A DNA stretch of 64,000 nt, from positions 1-64,000 of the forward strand of contig WGOD01000003.1 of the NCBI GenBank assembly GCA_016124205.1. The letters are read 5' to 3'. The translations under genes and the position numbers were made by a program. The DNA is from Alphaproteobacteria bacterium (GTDB taxonomy: Bacteria; Pseudomonadota; Alphaproteobacteria; Caulobacterales; Maricaulaceae). Under the pieces are notes generated by a model. The model was not told the origin of the DNA, ran no database searches, and was given only the letters and a program-made list of their open reading frames with translations. Below are positions 36,217 to 45,920 of this stretch, piece by piece. How positions within the stretch are numbered: the stretch's first letter is position 1; each line of letters begins with the position of its first letter.

Positions 36217-37980
36217 GTGGCATCCATCGCGGACATTCTGACGCGCCGGGCCGGAGCGGCCTTTGCTGCGCAAGGCCTGCCGGAGTCGCTTGGCCGGGTG
36301 GTGGAATCCGGTCGTCCCGACCTCGCGCCCTATCAGTGCAATGGCGCAATGGCGGCGGCCAAGATTGCCGGCAAGCCACCGCGCGCGATCGCCGAGGCGG
36401 TGGCCGCGTCGCTTGAGGGCGACGAGTTGATCGAGACGATCGAGATTGCCGGACCGGGCTTCATCAATCTGACGCCGAAGACTCCGGTCTATGCGGCGCG
36501 CGCCGCCGAGATCGCCGCAGATGCGATGGCCGGTGCGGAGTCGGTCGAGACGCCGCGCGGCGTCGTCATCGATTTCGGCGGACCCAATGTGGCCAAGCCC
36601 ATGCATGTCGGACACTTGCGGTCCTCGATCATCGGCGACAGCCTGCAGCGCCTGTTCCGCTTCCGCGGCGACACCGTGACCAGCGACGTCCACCTTGGCG
36701 ATTGGGGCCTGCAGATGGGCCAGCTGATCACCGAGGTCGCGCGCGTAATGCCGGACCTGCCCTATTTCGACGAAAGCTTCACCGGGCCGTATCCGGACGA
36801 GTCGCCGGTCACGATGGACGACCTGCAACTGCTCTATCCGCGCGCGTCCGCGGCCTGCAAGGAAGACAAGGCGCGCCTCGAAGAAGCGCGTCAGGCGACC
36901 CGCGATTTGCAGGCCGGCCGGGCCGGCTATGTCGCGCTGTGGCGGCATTTCGCGGCCGTGTCCAAGGCCGCGCTCGAAGCCGATTTCGCGGCGCTCGGCG
37001 TGCATTTCGACCTGTGGAAGGGCGAGAGCGATGTCGACGCGCTCGTCCCCGGCATGGTCGAGGATCTGAAGTCGCGCGGCGTGACGCACGAAGACCAGGG
37101 TGCCTGGATCATTCCCGTCGCCCGCGAGGACGAGAAGCGCGAATTGCCGCCCTTCCTGCTCTTGAAGTCGGACGGAGCCGCGCTCTACGAGACGACCGAT
37201 CTCGCGACCATTCTGGACCGCAAGAAGGAACAGAATCCGGACCTGATCCTCTACGTCGTCGATGCGCGTCAGGCCGACCATTTCGAGAAGGTTTTCCGCG
37301 CCGCGGACAAGGCGGGCTATTTCGACCGCGCCCAGCTGGAGCATATCGGCTTCGGCACGATGAACGGGCCGGACGGCAAGCCGTTCAAGACGCGCGAAGG
37401 CGGCGTGCTGAAACTTTCCGACCTCATCCGCATGGCGACGGACAAGGCGCGGGCGCGCCTCGAGGAAGCCGGGCTGGGGCAGGAGGGCAGCGCCGAGGAA
37501 CGCGAAGCGGTCGCCAGGGCGGTCGGGATCGCGGCGATCAAGTTCGCAGACCTCTCGAACCTTCGGACCACCAATTACATCTTCGACCTCGACCGCTTCG
37601 TGGCGTTCGAGGGCAAGACCGGCCCCTACCTGCTCTACGCCGCAGTGCGCATCAAATCGATGATGCGCAAGGCGAAGGAGCAAGGTGTCGCGCCGGGCGA
37701 GATCTTCATTGGAGCGGACGAGGAAGCCGCGCTGGTGCGTGCGCTCGACGGGTTCGCGCTGGCGGCCTCGGAAGCCTATGACAAGCGCTCGCCCAACTAT
37801 CTGTGCGACCACGCCTTCACGCTGGCGCAGGCGTTCTCGAAATTCTACGCGAACTGCCCGGTTCTGGGTGCCGAAGACGAGTCGGTGAAGGCCTCGCGCC
37901 TGGCACTGGCGGCGCTGACGCTGAAGCAGCTGGAGGCGGTCTTCTCGCTGATCGGGATCGACGCGCCGGAACGCATGTAG
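36217..37980 (+). CDS. argS: arginyl-tRNA synthetase
   Basis: 587 residues from the GTG at 36217. Class I synthetase; charges tRNA-Arg. Visible are the N-terminal Add-1-like segment (SIADILTRRAGAAFAAQGL), the HIGH-type motif MHVGHLRSSIIGDSL, and VKLSD-type KTREGGVLKLSDLI for the KMSK loop region, with the anticodon-binding DALR-like tail ending LEAVFSLIGIDAPERM. An ATG at 36193 in the same frame lies inside the lipoprotein gene and lacks a binding site, so the GTG is preferred with modest certainty. Confidence 0.95.
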   Translation: MASIADILTRRAGAAFAAQGLPESLGRVVESGRPDLAPYQCNGAMAAAKIAGKPPRAIAEAVAASLEGDELIETIEIAGPGFINLTPKTPVYAARAAEIAADAMAGAESVETPRGVVIDFGGPNVAKPMHVGHLRSSIIGDSLQRLFRFRGDTVTSDVHLGDWGLQMGQLITEVARVMPDLPYFDESFTGPYPDESPVTMDDLQLLYPRASAACKEDKARLEEARQATRDLQAGRAGYVALWRHFAAVSKAALEADFAALGVHFDLWKGESDVDALVPGMVEDLKSRGVTHEDQGAWIIPVAREDEKRELPPFLLLKSDGAALYETTDLATILDRKKEQNPDLILYVVDARQADHFEKVFRAADKAGYFDRAQLEHIGFGTMNGPDGKPFKTREGGVLKLSDLIRMATDKARARLEEAGLGQEGSAEEREAVARAVGIAAIKFADLSNLRTTNYIFDLDRFVAFEGKTGPYLLYAAVRIKSMMRKAKEQGVAPGEIFIGADEEAALVRALDGFALAASEAYDKRSPNYLCDHAFTLAQAFSKFYANCPVLGAEDESVKASRLALAALTLKQLEAVFSLIGIDAPERM

Positions 37981-37998
37981 GGCGGGCAAATCCCGCGA

Positions 37999-38026
37999 TT
38001 GACTCCTATGCGCCATGCCGTAAACG
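37999..38026 (+). promoter_or_regulatory. predicted promoter of the glycine cleavage operon
   Basis: TTGACT at 37999-38004 is followed 16 bases later by TAAACG at 38021-38026, the only promoter-like pair between argS and the riboswitch. The -10 match is weak. The -35 box overlaps a GACTC sequence (a GANTC site). Confidence 0.4.
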
Positions 38027-38045
38027 TGGCGCCACATCCGCACCC

Positions 38046-38224
38046 GCGGGAGAGACCGGCGAAAAAGGCCGGCGCCGAAGGCGCAACCGCCCCGGAAACG
38101 CTCAGGCCGAAGGACCGCGGGATGTGAAAACGCTGGAAAGCGGGTGCGGGCAACCGCATCCCACCGACGGAGCAAGCAGGCCCGGTGCCCGGGTTTCTGC
38201 GGAATCTCTCAGGTCCTGAAGACA
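38046..38224 (+). promoter_or_regulatory. tandem glycine riboswitch
   Basis: Two glycine-aptamer cores in series. The first holds GGGAGAGACC at 38048, GCCGAAGGCGCAA near 38074 and CTCAGG at 38101. The second holds CACCGACGGAGCAAG from 38162 and CTCTCAGG at 38206-38213, the best conserved riboswitch elements. They sit 52-230 bases ahead of gcvT, exactly where glycine riboswitches activate the glycine cleavage system. Glycine binding should increase expression of the operon; a GGAG ribosome binding site lies ahead of the ATG at 38277. Confidence 0.92.
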
Positions 38225-38276
38225 GCGGGGGCGGCTTGGGCTAACCAAGCGCGCCGTAACCCGTCTGGAGACCTGA

Positions 38277-39371
38277 ATGTCCGACGCCAACCTACATCAC
38301 ACGCCGCTCGATGCCCTGCATATCGAGCTGGGCGGCCGCATGGTGCCCTTCGCCGGCTATTCGATGCCGGTGCAGTACGAAGGCATCATGGCCGAGCACA
38401 ATCACACGCGTGACGCTGCCGGCCTGTTCGACGTCTCCCACATGGGACAGGCGCGCTATGTCGGCGACGAAAGCGCACTGGAAAAGCTGATCACGGCGGA
38501 CCTGACGGCGCTGCAGCCGGGCGAGCAGAAATACACGCTTCTGCCGAACGAACAGGGCGGCATCCTCGACGACCTGATGGTCTCCCGCCCCGATGCGGAC
38601 GGCGTCTTCCTGGTGGTCAATGCCGCCACGAAGGAAGCCGACTTCGCGCGCATCGCCAAGGCGACGCAGGGTAAGGGCACGCTGGAAATCCTCGCCGACC
38701 GCGCGCTTCTGGCGCTTCAGGGGCCGAAGGCGAAGGACGTGATGGCGCGCCTCGCCCCGGACGCGGCGAAGATGGTGTTCATGCAGTGCGGCCATTTCGA
38801 CCTTCTCGGCACGGACGCGATCATCTCGCGCTCCGGCTATACCGGCGAGGACGGGTTCGAGATTTCCATTCCCGCCGCCGAAGCGGACCGCATCGCCCGC
38901 GCGCTGCTGGCGGAAGCGGAAGTGAAGCCGATCGGTCTCGGCGCGCGCGACTCGCTGCGCCTTGAAGCCGGGCTCTGCCTTTATGGCCATGACATGGACG
39001 AGACCAAGACGCCGGTCGAAGCCACGCTGATGTGGGCGGTCGCCAAGCCGCGCCGCGAGCGCAAGGATTTTCCGGGCGCCGAGACCGTCATGGCGATGTT
39101 CGCCGACGGACCGCAGCGCAAGCGGGTCGGCTTTACGATGGCGGGCGCTCCCGCACGTGAAGGCGCGGAGATCGTCAAGGACGGCAACACGATCGGTGTC
39201 GTTACGTCCGGCGGTTTCGGCCCGACGGTGGGCGGACCGGTGGGCATGGCCTATGTCGACACCGAGTTCGCCGTGCCCGGCACCGAAATCGAGATCCTCG
39301 TGCGCGACAAGGCCCGCCCGGCCACGATCGCGAAAATGCCGTTTGTCGAACAACGCTACTATCGCGGCTGA
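38277..39371 (+). CDS. gcvT: glycine cleavage system T protein (aminomethyltransferase)
   Basis: 364 residues. Transfers the methylene group from the GcvH-bound intermediate to tetrahydrofolate, releasing ammonia. The start [19 protein letters not shown] leads to [24 protein letters not shown] and LFDVSHMGQ, the family hallmark, then [17 protein letters not shown] and [18 protein letters not shown]. It opens the operon downstream of the riboswitch. Confidence 0.98.
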   Translation: MSDANLHHTPLDALHIELGGRMVPFAGYSMPVQYEGIMAEHNHTRDAAGLFDVSHMGQARYVGDESALEKLITADLTALQPGEQKYTLLPNEQGGILDDLMVSRPDADGVFLVVNAATKEADFARIAKATQGKGTLEILADRALLALQGPKAKDVMARLAPDAAKMVFMQCGHFDLLGTDAIISRSGYTGEDGFEISIPAAEADRIARALLAEAEVKPIGLGARDSLRLEAGLCLYGHDMDETKTPVEATLMWAVAKPRRERKDFPGAETVMAMFADGPQRKRVGFTMAGAPAREGAEIVKDGNTIGVVTSGGFGPTVGGPVGMAYVDTEFAVPGTEIEILVRDKARPATIAKMPFVEQRYYRG

Positions 39372-39397
39372 GCGGCCGCATCAGGGAAGGGAAGATC

Positions 39398-39763
39398 ATG
39401 AGCACCCATTTCACCAAGGACCATGAGTGGATCCGCGTCGAAGGCGATGAGGCCGTCGTGGGCATCACCGCCTATGCCGCGGAACAGCTGGGCGATGTCG
39501 TCTTCGTCGAACTGCCGGCGACCGGCAAATCCTTCAGCCAGGGCGACGAGATGGCCGTGGTCGAATCCGTGAAGGCCGCGTCTGAGGTCTATGCGCCAGT
39601 CTCCGGCGAGATCGTGGCGGTCAATGACGCGCTCGAAGACGCGCCGCAGACCGTCAACGAAGCGCCGGCCGGCGACGGCTGGTTTGTGCGCATCAAGCTG
39701 GCCGACAAGTCCCAGCTCGATGGCCTGATGGACGAAGCCGCCTACAACCAGCACATCGGCTGA
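39398..39763 (+). CDS. gcvH: glycine cleavage system H protein
   Basis: 121 residues, lipoyl carrier of the glycine cleavage complex. The lipoylated lysine is in [21 protein letters not shown] (ESVKA). The opening [20 protein letters not shown] and the C-terminal [27 protein letters not shown] are complete. A 26-base gap follows gcvT. The next gene is unrelated to the pathway. Confidence 0.98.
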   Translation: MSTHFTKDHEWIRVEGDEAVVGITAYAAEQLGDVVFVELPATGKSFSQGDEMAVVESVKAASEVYAPVSGEIVAVNDALEDAPQTVNEAPAGDGWFVRIKLADKSQLDGLMDEAAYNQHIG

Positions 39764-39771
39764 GCCCGCGC

Positions 39772-40200
39772 GTGAGCTTCGACCTCTTTCTTCAGGACAT
39801 GAACGATCATGTCAGCCAAGCTGACTGGATCGCTGCGCGCGACGCGGCTTTTTCCCGTCACAGTGTTCAGAAGGTGGACGACGCGGTCTTGCGTTTTGGC
39901 GACGGTGCCGAAATCGAATTCTTTCAAAGCAAAGACCATCCCGGCGGCACGTTCGCTCTCCGAGGTTGGTCAAACGAAGTAGGGAATTTCATTTTCGACC
40001 TCCTCGATTCGTCCAAACTGTTTCTCCTCTGCTCGGAGGGCGTCATACGGAGTGGTTTGACCCTGCGGCCCCCGTTTCCGGAAGAAGGTTACGAGGAGGC
40101 GCTCGCCTCGAGTGGGGAGGAACTCGAAACTCTGTTGCTCAAAGGCTTCGATGTCTGGAAGGAATTCCGCGATCGTAGGGCCGGAAAAATGAACAATTGA
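39772..40200 (+). CDS. hypothetical protein inserted in the gcv operon
   Basis: 142 residues from the GTG at 39772, eight bases after gcvH, ending ten bases before gcvPA. It starts MSFDLFLQDMNDHVSQADW and is acidic, without signal peptide or membrane segment; the core holds GGTFALRGWSNEVGNFIFDLLDSSKLFLLC. No domain is recognised. Codons such as ATA, AGG, TTG, CGA and AAA and a lower GC content than the flanking gcv genes suggest a later insertion. No strong ribosome binding site is seen. It may be a passenger gene rather than part of glycine cleavage. Confidence 0.68.
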   Translation: MSFDLFLQDMNDHVSQADWIAARDAAFSRHSVQKVDDAVLRFGDGAEIEFFQSKDHPGGTFALRGWSNEVGNFIFDLLDSSKLFLLCSEGVIRSGLTLRPPFPEEGYEEALASSGEELETLLLKGFDVWKEFRDRRAGKMNN

Positions 40201-40210
40201 AGGTGACTGA

Positions 40211-41554
40211 ATGCGCTATCTTCCCCTGACTGACGCCGACCGTGCAGAGATGCTTGCCAAGATCGGCGTGAAGTCGATCGACGATCTGTTCACCGACGTG
40301 CCGCAGGCGGCGCGTCTGGGCGGCACGGTCGACCTGCCGAACCACATGACCGAGCTTGAAGTCGAGCGGCATGTCTCGAAGCTGGCGTCGAAAAACACGC
40401 CGGCCTCGTCCGTGCCCTTCTTCGTCGGCGCCGGAGCCTACAAGCACCACGTCCCGTCGACCGTGGATCACCTGATCCAGCGCTCGGAATTCCTGACGGC
40501 CTACACGCCGTATCAGCCGGAGATCAGCCAGGGCACGCTGCAGACCCTGTTCGAATTCCAGACCCAGGTCGCGCTTCTGACCGGCATGGATGTGGCCAAT
40601 GCCTCCATGTATGACGGCTCGACCGCCTGCGGCGAAGCCGTGGTCATGGCCAGCCGGGTGACGAAGCGGAAAAAGGCGGTGCTCGCCGGCTCGCTGCACC
40701 CGCACTATGCCGACACCACCAAGACGCTGTGCAAATATCTCGACATCGACGTCGTGTCCGAGCCGGCCCGACATGACGGGCTCGGCAAGCTGTCCGACCA
40801 CATCACCGAGGAAACCGCCTGCGTCGTCGTCCAGACGCCGGACGTGTTCGGCCGCCTGCACGACCTGGAGCCGGTCGTGAAGGCCGCCCACGACAAGGGC
40901 GCGCTGGTCATCGCCGTCTTCACCGAGCCGGTCTCGCTGGGCCTCGTGAAGTCGCCGGGCGAAATGGGCGCGGATATCTGCGTCGGCGAAGGGCAGGGGA
41001 TTGGTGTCGGCCTCAATTTCGGCGGACCCTATGTCGGCCTCTTTGCCTGCAAGAACGACCGCAACTTCATCCGCAACCTGCCAGGCCGTCTGGCCGGCGA
41101 GACCGTCGACGCCGATGGCCGACGCGGTTTCGTTCTGACCCTGTCGACGCGCGAGCAGCACATCCGCCGCGAGAAGGCGACGTCGAACATCTGCACCAAT
41201 TCCGGTCTGTGTGCGCTGGCCTTCACCATCCACATGACGCTTCTGGGCGAGAAGGGTTTGCGCCAGCTCGCCCGTCTCAATCACGAGACGGCCTGCGATC
41301 TCGCCGACCGCCTGACCTCGGTCCCGGGTGTCGAACTTCTGACCGACAGCTTCTTCAACGAGTTCTCGCTGAAGCTGCCGAAGCCGGCCGCGGGCGTCGT
41401 CGATGCGCTGGTCGAGAAGGGCGTTCTGGGCGGGGTCCCCGCCAGCCGCCTTTTCCCGGGCGCGCTTGAAGACGTGCTGATCGTCGCTGCCACCGAAACC
41501 AACACCGAAGCCGACCTGTCGGCCTTCGCCGATGCGCTGAAAGAGGTGCTCTGA
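40211..41554 (+). CDS. gcvPA: glycine dehydrogenase (decarboxylating) subunit 1
   Basis: 447 residues. N-terminal half of the split P protein, which decarboxylates glycine and passes the aminomethyl group to GcvH. The opening [19 protein letters not shown] and [19 protein letters not shown] are typical, with [21 protein letters not shown] and [17 protein letters not shown] further in. It lacks the PLP lysine, as expected for this half. It ends two bases before gcvPB. Confidence 0.97.
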   Translation: MRYLPLTDADRAEMLAKIGVKSIDDLFTDVPQAARLGGTVDLPNHMTELEVERHVSKLASKNTPASSVPFFVGAGAYKHHVPSTVDHLIQRSEFLTAYTPYQPEISQGTLQTLFEFQTQVALLTGMDVANASMYDGSTACGEAVVMASRVTKRKKAVLAGSLHPHYADTTKTLCKYLDIDVVSEPARHDGLGKLSDHITEETACVVVQTPDVFGRLHDLEPVVKAAHDKGALVIAVFTEPVSLGLVKSPGEMGADICVGEGQGIGVGLNFGGPYVGLFACKNDRNFIRNLPGRLAGETVDADGRRGFVLTLSTREQHIRREKATSNICTNSGLCALAFTIHMTLLGEKGLRQLARLNHETACDLADRLTSVPGVELLTDSFFNEFSLKLPKPAAGVVDALVEKGVLGGVPASRLFPGALEDVLIVAATETNTEADLSAFADALKEVL

Positions 41555-41556
41555 TC

Positions 41557-43122
41557 ATGGCGCTCAATTCCCAAGGACGCCCGACCCGCATGGCCGAGAA
41601 TCTCTCGACCGGCGGCTATGCCGACACCTTCTCCGGTTCGCGCGGTCTCGATCAATCCGAACCGCTGATCTTCGAACGCGGCCGTAGCGACAACACCGGC
41701 GTCGACCTGCCGGAACCGAAGGGCAAGACGACCCGTCTCGGCGGTCTCGACCGCACGGCGGAGATCGGCTTGCCGGGCCTCGCCGAGCCGGAGGCGATGC
41801 GCCATTACGTGCGCCTGTCGCGCAAGAATTACGCGATCGACCTCGGCCTCTATCCGCTCGGATCGTGCACGATGAAGCACAATCCGCGTCTCAACGAGAA
41901 GATGGCCCGCCTGCCGGGTCTGGCGGACATTCACCCGATGCAACCGCAGCAGACGGTGGAAGGCGCGATCGAGCTGATGGGTGAGCTGGCCCACTGGCTG
42001 ATGACGCTGACCAACACGCCCTGCGTCGCCCTGTCGCCCAAAGCCGGCGCGCATGGCGAATTGTGCGGCATGATGGCGATCCGCGCCGCGCTCGACGCGC
42101 GCGGGGAGACGAAGCGCCGCCGCGTGCTGGTGCCGGAATCGGCGCACGGGACGAACCCGGCGACGGCCGTGCAGTGCGGCTTCACCACCGACGAGATCCC
42201 GGCCGATGCGACGGGCCGGGTCGATCTGGAAGCGCTCAAGGCCAAGCTGGGTGACGATGTGGCCGGCATCATGCTGACCAATCCGAACACGTGCGGCCTG
42301 TTCGAGCGCGACATCAAGACCATCGCCGACCTGATCCACGAATCGGGCGGGTATTTCTATTGCGACGGGGCGAATTTCAACGCCATCGTCGGCCGCGTTC
42401 GCCCGGGCGATCTCGGCATCGACGCGATGCACATCAACCTGCACAAGACCTTCTCCACGCCGCATGGCGGCGGCGGCCCGGGTTCCGGCCCGACCGTCTT
42501 CTCCGAAGCGCTGGCGCCCTATGCGCCGGTGCCGCGAGTGGAGCAGACCAGCGAAGGCTGGCGCCTGATCGAGCAGGAAGCGGACGCCGATGGCGAGCCC
42601 TTCGGCCGCATGACGGCCTTCCATGGCCAGATGGGCATGTTCTCGCGCGCGCTGACCTACATGCTGTCGCATGGTGCCGACGGGCTGAAACAGGCGTCGG
42701 AAGATGCCGTGCTGAACGCCAACTACATCCTGGCGCGCCTGAAACACGTCATGACGCCGGCCTTCGACGGCACCTGCATGCACGAGGCGCTGTTCGACGA
42801 TCGCTTCCTGAAGGACACGGGTGTGACCACGCTCGATTTCGCCAAGGCGATGATCGATGAGGGCTATCATCCGATGACGATGTATTTCCCGCTCGTCGTC
42901 CATGGCGCGATGCTGATCGAACCGACCGAGACCGAATCCAAATCGGGTCTCGACCGGTTCTGCGACGTTCTGGAAGCCCTGTCGGAAGCCGCAAAGGCGG
43001 GCGAAACCGACCGCTTCCGTGCGGCTCCGGTGCATGCACCGACCAAGCGTCTCGACGAGACGCAGGCCGCGCGCAACCCGGTGCTGCGCTGGACGCCGCC
43101 CGTCGCGGCTGCGGCCGAGTAG
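41557..43122 (+). CDS. gcvPB: glycine dehydrogenase (decarboxylating) subunit 2
   Basis: 521 residues, the PLP-binding half of the P protein. The PLP lysine is in NLHKTFSTPHGGGGPGSG (N-x-H-K). GLYPLGSCTMKHNPRLNE and HGTNPATAVQCGFTT are equally characteristic. With GcvPA it forms the glycine decarboxylase heterotetramer. It ends the gcv operon; a hairpin follows at 43143. Confidence 0.97.
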   Translation: MALNSQGRPTRMAENLSTGGYADTFSGSRGLDQSEPLIFERGRSDNTGVDLPEPKGKTTRLGGLDRTAEIGLPGLAEPEAMRHYVRLSRKNYAIDLGLYPLGSCTMKHNPRLNEKMARLPGLADIHPMQPQQTVEGAIELMGELAHWLMTLTNTPCVALSPKAGAHGELCGMMAIRAALDARGETKRRRVLVPESAHGTNPATAVQCGFTTDEIPADATGRVDLEALKAKLGDDVAGIMLTNPNTCGLFERDIKTIADLIHESGGYFYCDGANFNAIVGRVRPGDLGIDAMHINLHKTFSTPHGGGGPGSGPTVFSEALAPYAPVPRVEQTSEGWRLIEQEADADGEPFGRMTAFHGQMGMFSRALTYMLSHGADGLKQASEDAVLNANYILARLKHVMTPAFDGTCMHEALFDDRFLKDTGVTTLDFAKAMIDEGYHPMTMYFPLVVHGAMLIEPTETESKSGLDRFCDVLEALSEAAKAGETDRFRAAPVHAPTKRLDETQAARNPVLRWTPPVAAAAE

Positions 43123-43142
43123 GGCTCAGGCGCAACCGAATC

Positions 43143-43188
43143 GGGCGCATCTCCGTTTCCCGACTGCGGGAGGGACGGCGATGCGCCC
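43143..43188 (+). terminator. long hairpin after gcvPB
   Basis: GGGCGCATC (43143-43151) and GATGCGCCC (43180-43188) pair perfectly; inside, CCG/CGG and TCCC/GGGA extend the helix. No U-run follows, so it could be a Rho-dependent or mRNA-stabilising end rather than an intrinsic terminator. The rest of the 160-base gap shows nothing recognised. Confidence 0.5.
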
Positions 43189-43282
43189 CATTCCCGTCTC
43201 TTTCCGGCGCGATGTTGCAGTATCGTCCTATTCGTGGACGGTCCGGCACCCTATTTCAGGGACCGGTTGGAAAGTTGAGACG

Positions 43283-43591
43283 ATGAACGAGACGCTTCGG
43301 CGCATGAATGGCCATCCGATCGGCAGTGCGATCGTGACCGTGTTCCGGATGATCGGCGCGGCGATCGGTCTTGCCCTGGTCATCATCTCCATTCCGTTCG
43401 CGATCACGCCGATCCCGCTGGGCCTGCCGCTCTTCATCATCGGCGTGCTGCTGCTCGCCGGCAGTTCGAAGACGGCGCACCGCCACATCACCAACTTCCT
43501 GAAGCACCACCCGGTGATCTGGAACCGCGTGAAGGGCCTGTTCGGCGGCGACAAGGACGAAGCGGACGCCAACCGCCAGGCCGCGGAATAA
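43283..43591 (+). CDS. small two-helix membrane protein, paralog of the one at 1584
   Basis: 102 residues. Two hydrophobic helices (about residues 16-40 and 45-62) joined by TPIPLGLP, then SSKTAHRHITNFLKHHPVIWNRVKGLF and an acidic tail. It shares TPIPxGL, the S-x-TA motif and the helix arrangement with the 87-residue protein at 1584, but has a longer N-terminus and tail. No function known. It stands alone between the gcv and atp operons, closed by a shared terminator. Confidence 0.75.
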   Translation: MNETLRRMNGHPIGSAIVTVFRMIGAAIGLALVIISIPFAITPIPLGLPLFIIGVLLLAGSSKTAHRHITNFLKHHPVIWNRVKGLFGGDKDEADANRQAAE

Positions 43592-43614
43592 GGCTTCGCC
43601 AATCCGGCAAAGAA

Positions 43615-43639
43615 AAAGGCGGCCCGTGGGGCCGCCTTT
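43615..43639. terminator. bidirectional terminator between small membrane protein and atp operon
   Basis: AAAGGCGGCCC and GGGCCGCCTTT form a stem of eight GC-rich pairs plus the A-T base (43615-43625 with 43629-43639), three-base loop. A-run before and T-run after make it work on both strands; it ends the convergent atpF gene. Confidence 0.85.
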
Positions 43640-43664
43640 CGTGTTTCAGGACTGAGGCCTGCGC

Positions 43665-44159
43665 CTAGTTGAAGCGCTGTTCCAGCGTTTCGAGGTCAGC
43701 CTTGATCTGGTCGGAGATCTGCTTCTTCGTCAGCTTCTCACCGAGCAGTTTCGCCGCGGCATCGACCGCGAGGTCGGCGGCCAGGGCGCGGATCTCCTGG
43801 GTCGCATGGGCTTCGGCCTGCGCGATGCGCTGCTCGGCCATGGCCGTGCGGCGGTCGAGGCGTTCGGCAAGTTCCTTGCGGGCTTCCGCGCGCATGGACT
43901 TCGCGTCCTTCTTGGCCTGGGCGACGATGGCGTCGGCTTCCGCCTCGGCTTCACGCTGCTTGCGCTGGAAGGAGGCCAGCAATTCCTGCGCTTCCTCGCG
44001 CAGGCGGCGGGCTTCGTCGAGTTCCTTGCGGATCGTGTCGGCGCGGCCGTCCAGCATCTTGGCAATCGCGCCCGGCACCTTTTGCCAGACGAGGACGCCG
44101 ACGAAAAGCAAGAGGCCGATAAAGGCCCAGAAGGTCGGATCGGAAAGAAGATAGCTCAT
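43665..44159 (-). CDS. atpF: F0F1 ATP synthase subunit b
   Basis: 164 residues. One N-terminal membrane helix (TFWAFIGLLLFVGVLVWQKVP) and a long charged coiled coil that forms half of the peripheral stalk with b'. The RREEAQELLASFQRKQREAEAEADAIVAQAKKDAKSM-type helix is typical. It starts 10 bases after the b' stop and is last in the F0 operon. The F1 genes are not in this window, as usual for alphaproteobacteria, where F0 and F1 operons are separate. Confidence 0.95.
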   Translation of the reverse strand: MSYLLSDPTFWAFIGLLLFVGVLVWQKVPGAIAKMLDGRADTIRKELDEARRLREEAQELLASFQRKQREAEAEADAIVAQAKKDAKSMRAEARKELAERLDRRTAMAEQRIAQAEAHATQEIRALAADLAVDAAAKLLGEKLTKKQISDQIKADLETLEQRFN

Positions 44160-44169
44160 GTCGATCCTC

Positions 44170-44742
44170 CTATCGGGCCGTGGTTTCGGGCAGGGCGGCT
44201 TCGGCGTCCGCGTCGGTCACCGACAGGCCGGACAGGCTTTCGGCGATCTGGGCGGCGGTCGAAGCGGCAATGCCGCGCACTTCGCCGAGTGCCTTCTTGC
44301 GGGCCTTTTCCAGCGTCTTTTCCGATTCTGCCGTCCGATCGGCGATCTCGGCTTCGAGCGCGGCGGTTTCCTCCGCAATCTCGGCAGAGACCTTGGCCTT
44401 GGTTTCCACGGCCAGGGCGTGAGCCTTGGCGCGGGCATCCGCCAGCGACTTCTCGTAAGCGTCCCGCGTCTCGTCGGCCTGGGCCTTGAGCTGCTGGGCG
44501 GTATCGAGATCGTCGGCCACGCGGTCGCGGCGTTCCTCAATGATCGAGCCGATCCGCGGAAGCATCCAGCGCGACATCAGGAGGTAGAAAAGCACGAAGA
44601 AAATCGCCAGCCAGAAAAGCTGGGAGGCGAAATAGGTCGGGTCGAACGGCGGGAAGGCGCCGGAAGCGCCGTGTTCCGCACCGTGCCCGGCTGCCTCGTC
44701 GGCACCCGGAGCGAGTTCGATGACCGTTTCGATGAGCGTCAT
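44170..44742 (-). CDS. atpF': F0F1 ATP synthase subunit b'
   Basis: 190 residues. A hydrophilic N-terminal extension (residues 1-30, with the HGAEHGASGAFPPFD segment) leads to a membrane helix (TYFASQLFWLAIFFVLFYLLMSRWMLP) and the coiled coil IIEERRDRVADDLDTAQQLKAQADETRDAYEKSLADARAKA. The YFASQLFWL and P-R-I-x-x-I-I-E-x-R patterns identify the b' (AtpG-type) form that pairs with b in photosynthetic and alphaproteobacterial enzymes. Confidence 0.95.
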   Translation of the reverse strand: MTLIETVIELAPGADEAAGHGAEHGASGAFPPFDPTYFASQLFWLAIFFVLFYLLMSRWMLPRIGSIIEERRDRVADDLDTAQQLKAQADETRDAYEKSLADARAKAHALAVETKAKVSAEIAEETAALEAEIADRTAESEKTLEKARKKALGEVRGIAASTAAQIAESLSGLSVTDADAEAALPETTAR

Positions 44743-44824
44743 GGGACGTCTCTTCTATGGCTCAAGGCCGGCGGAACGCGCGCGTCCCGCCGGCAAGACC
44801 GTCAGTTAAGCAATGCCGTCCTGA

Positions 44825-45052
44825 TCAGACGACGAAGAGCAGCAGCAGGGCGATCAGCAGCGAGAAGATGCCCAGGGCTTCCGTCACGGCGAAGCCGAAG
44901 ATCAGGTTGCCGAACTGCTGCTGGGCAGCGGCCGGATTGCGCATGGCGCCCTGAAGGAAGGACCCGAAGATGTTGCCCACGCCGATGGCGGCGCCCAGCA
45001 TGCCCAGGCAGGCCAGACCGGCACCGATGAATTTCGCGGCTTCCGCTTCCAT
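44825..45052 (-). CDS. atpE: F0F1 ATP synthase subunit c
   Basis: 75 residues from the ATG at 45052. Two membrane helices joined by the polar loop [11 protein letters not shown] (R-x-P type), forming the rotor ring. The proton-carrying acid is Glu58 in [30 protein letters not shown] is the Gly/Ala-rich first helix. It is between subunit a and b' in the operon and 53 bases after atpB. Confidence 0.97.
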   Translation of the reverse strand: MEAEAAKFIGAGLACLGMLGAAIGVGNIFGSFLQGAMRNPAAAQQQFGNLIFGFAVTEALGIFSLLIALLLLFVV

Positions 45053-45105
45053 TTGATTGCTCCTCTTGGATGGATTGCGGTTGAAGAAGTAACGCCCCGT
45101 CCGGA

Positions 45106-45879
45106 TCAGTGTCCCGGGTGCAGGGCGTCGTTGAGGTAGATGCAGGTCAGGATCGCGAAGACATAGGCCTGCAGGAAAGCGACAAGGAATTCGAGTGCGG
45201 TCAGCGCCACGACCATGAAGAGCGGCAGCGTGGCTCCGAGGAAGCCCAGCACGCCGGCCGTGCCCATCATGACGATGAAGCTGGCGAACACTTTCAGGAG
45301 GATGTGGCCCGCCAGCATGTTGGCGAACAGACGCACGGAAAGGCTGAGCGGACGCGAGAGGAAGGAGATGACCTCGATCGGCGTCACGATGATGTAGAGC
45401 GGCAGCGGCACACCCGACGGCACGAAGAGCTTCAGGAATTTGAAGCCGTTCTTCCACACGCCGTAGCCCACGACGATGGCCATGACGAGCATGGACAGGG
45501 CGAAGGTCACGATGATGTGGCTGGTCACGGTGAAGCCGTGCATTCCCGGTGCCGGGAAGTAGTGCATCATCCCGAGCATGTTCACCGTCAGGATGAACAT
45601 GAAGAGGGTGAAGACGAAGGGGAAGAAGCGCAGGCCTTCGGTGCCTGCCGTCGACCGGATCATGCCCGCGACGAATTCGTAGAGCATCTCCGCAACCGAC
45701 TGGCCGCGGCTCGGGACGAGGGCGCGCTTGGTCGTCGCCAGCCACATCAGCAGCGTCACGCCGACAACGGCGACGGCCATGAAGTAGCTGGAATTGGTGA
45801 AGGACAGATCGATCCCGTTCACTTCCATCGGAAGAATCGGGTGGATTTCGAACTGTCTGATCGGGTTGGTGTCTGCCAC
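45106..45879 (-). CDS. atpB: F0F1 ATP synthase subunit a
   Basis: 257 residues from the GTG at 45879, with AGGGG upstream. Five to six membrane helices form the proton half channels. The essential Arg is in [21 protein letters not shown], and the C-terminal [30 protein letters not shown] is typical. It follows atpI by 41 bases. Confidence 0.97.
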   Translation of the reverse strand: MADTNPIRQFEIHPILPMEVNGIDLSFTNSSYFMAVAVVGVTLLMWLATTKRALVPSRGQSVAEMLYEFVAGMIRSTAGTEGLRFFPFVFTLFMFILTVNMLGMMHYFPAPGMHGFTVTSHIIVTFALSMLVMAIVVGYGVWKNGFKFLKLFVPSGVPLPLYIIVTPIEVISFLSRPLSLSVRLFANMLAGHILLKVFASFIVMMGTAGVLGFLGATLPLFMVVALTALEFLVAFLQAYVFAILTCIYLNDALHPGH

Positions 45880-45920
45880 GCCCGGCCCCTTTTGACCTGC
45901 GAAGAACGCGTGCGTTCTTC

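Noticed and set aside
36124-38175. A 683-residue open frame opposite argS.
   Set aside because: Arg/His/Gln-rich shadow of a certain synthetase gene; no start signal or family.
41281-43035. A long open frame opposite gcvPB.
   Set aside because: Shadow frame of a confident gene on the opposite strand.
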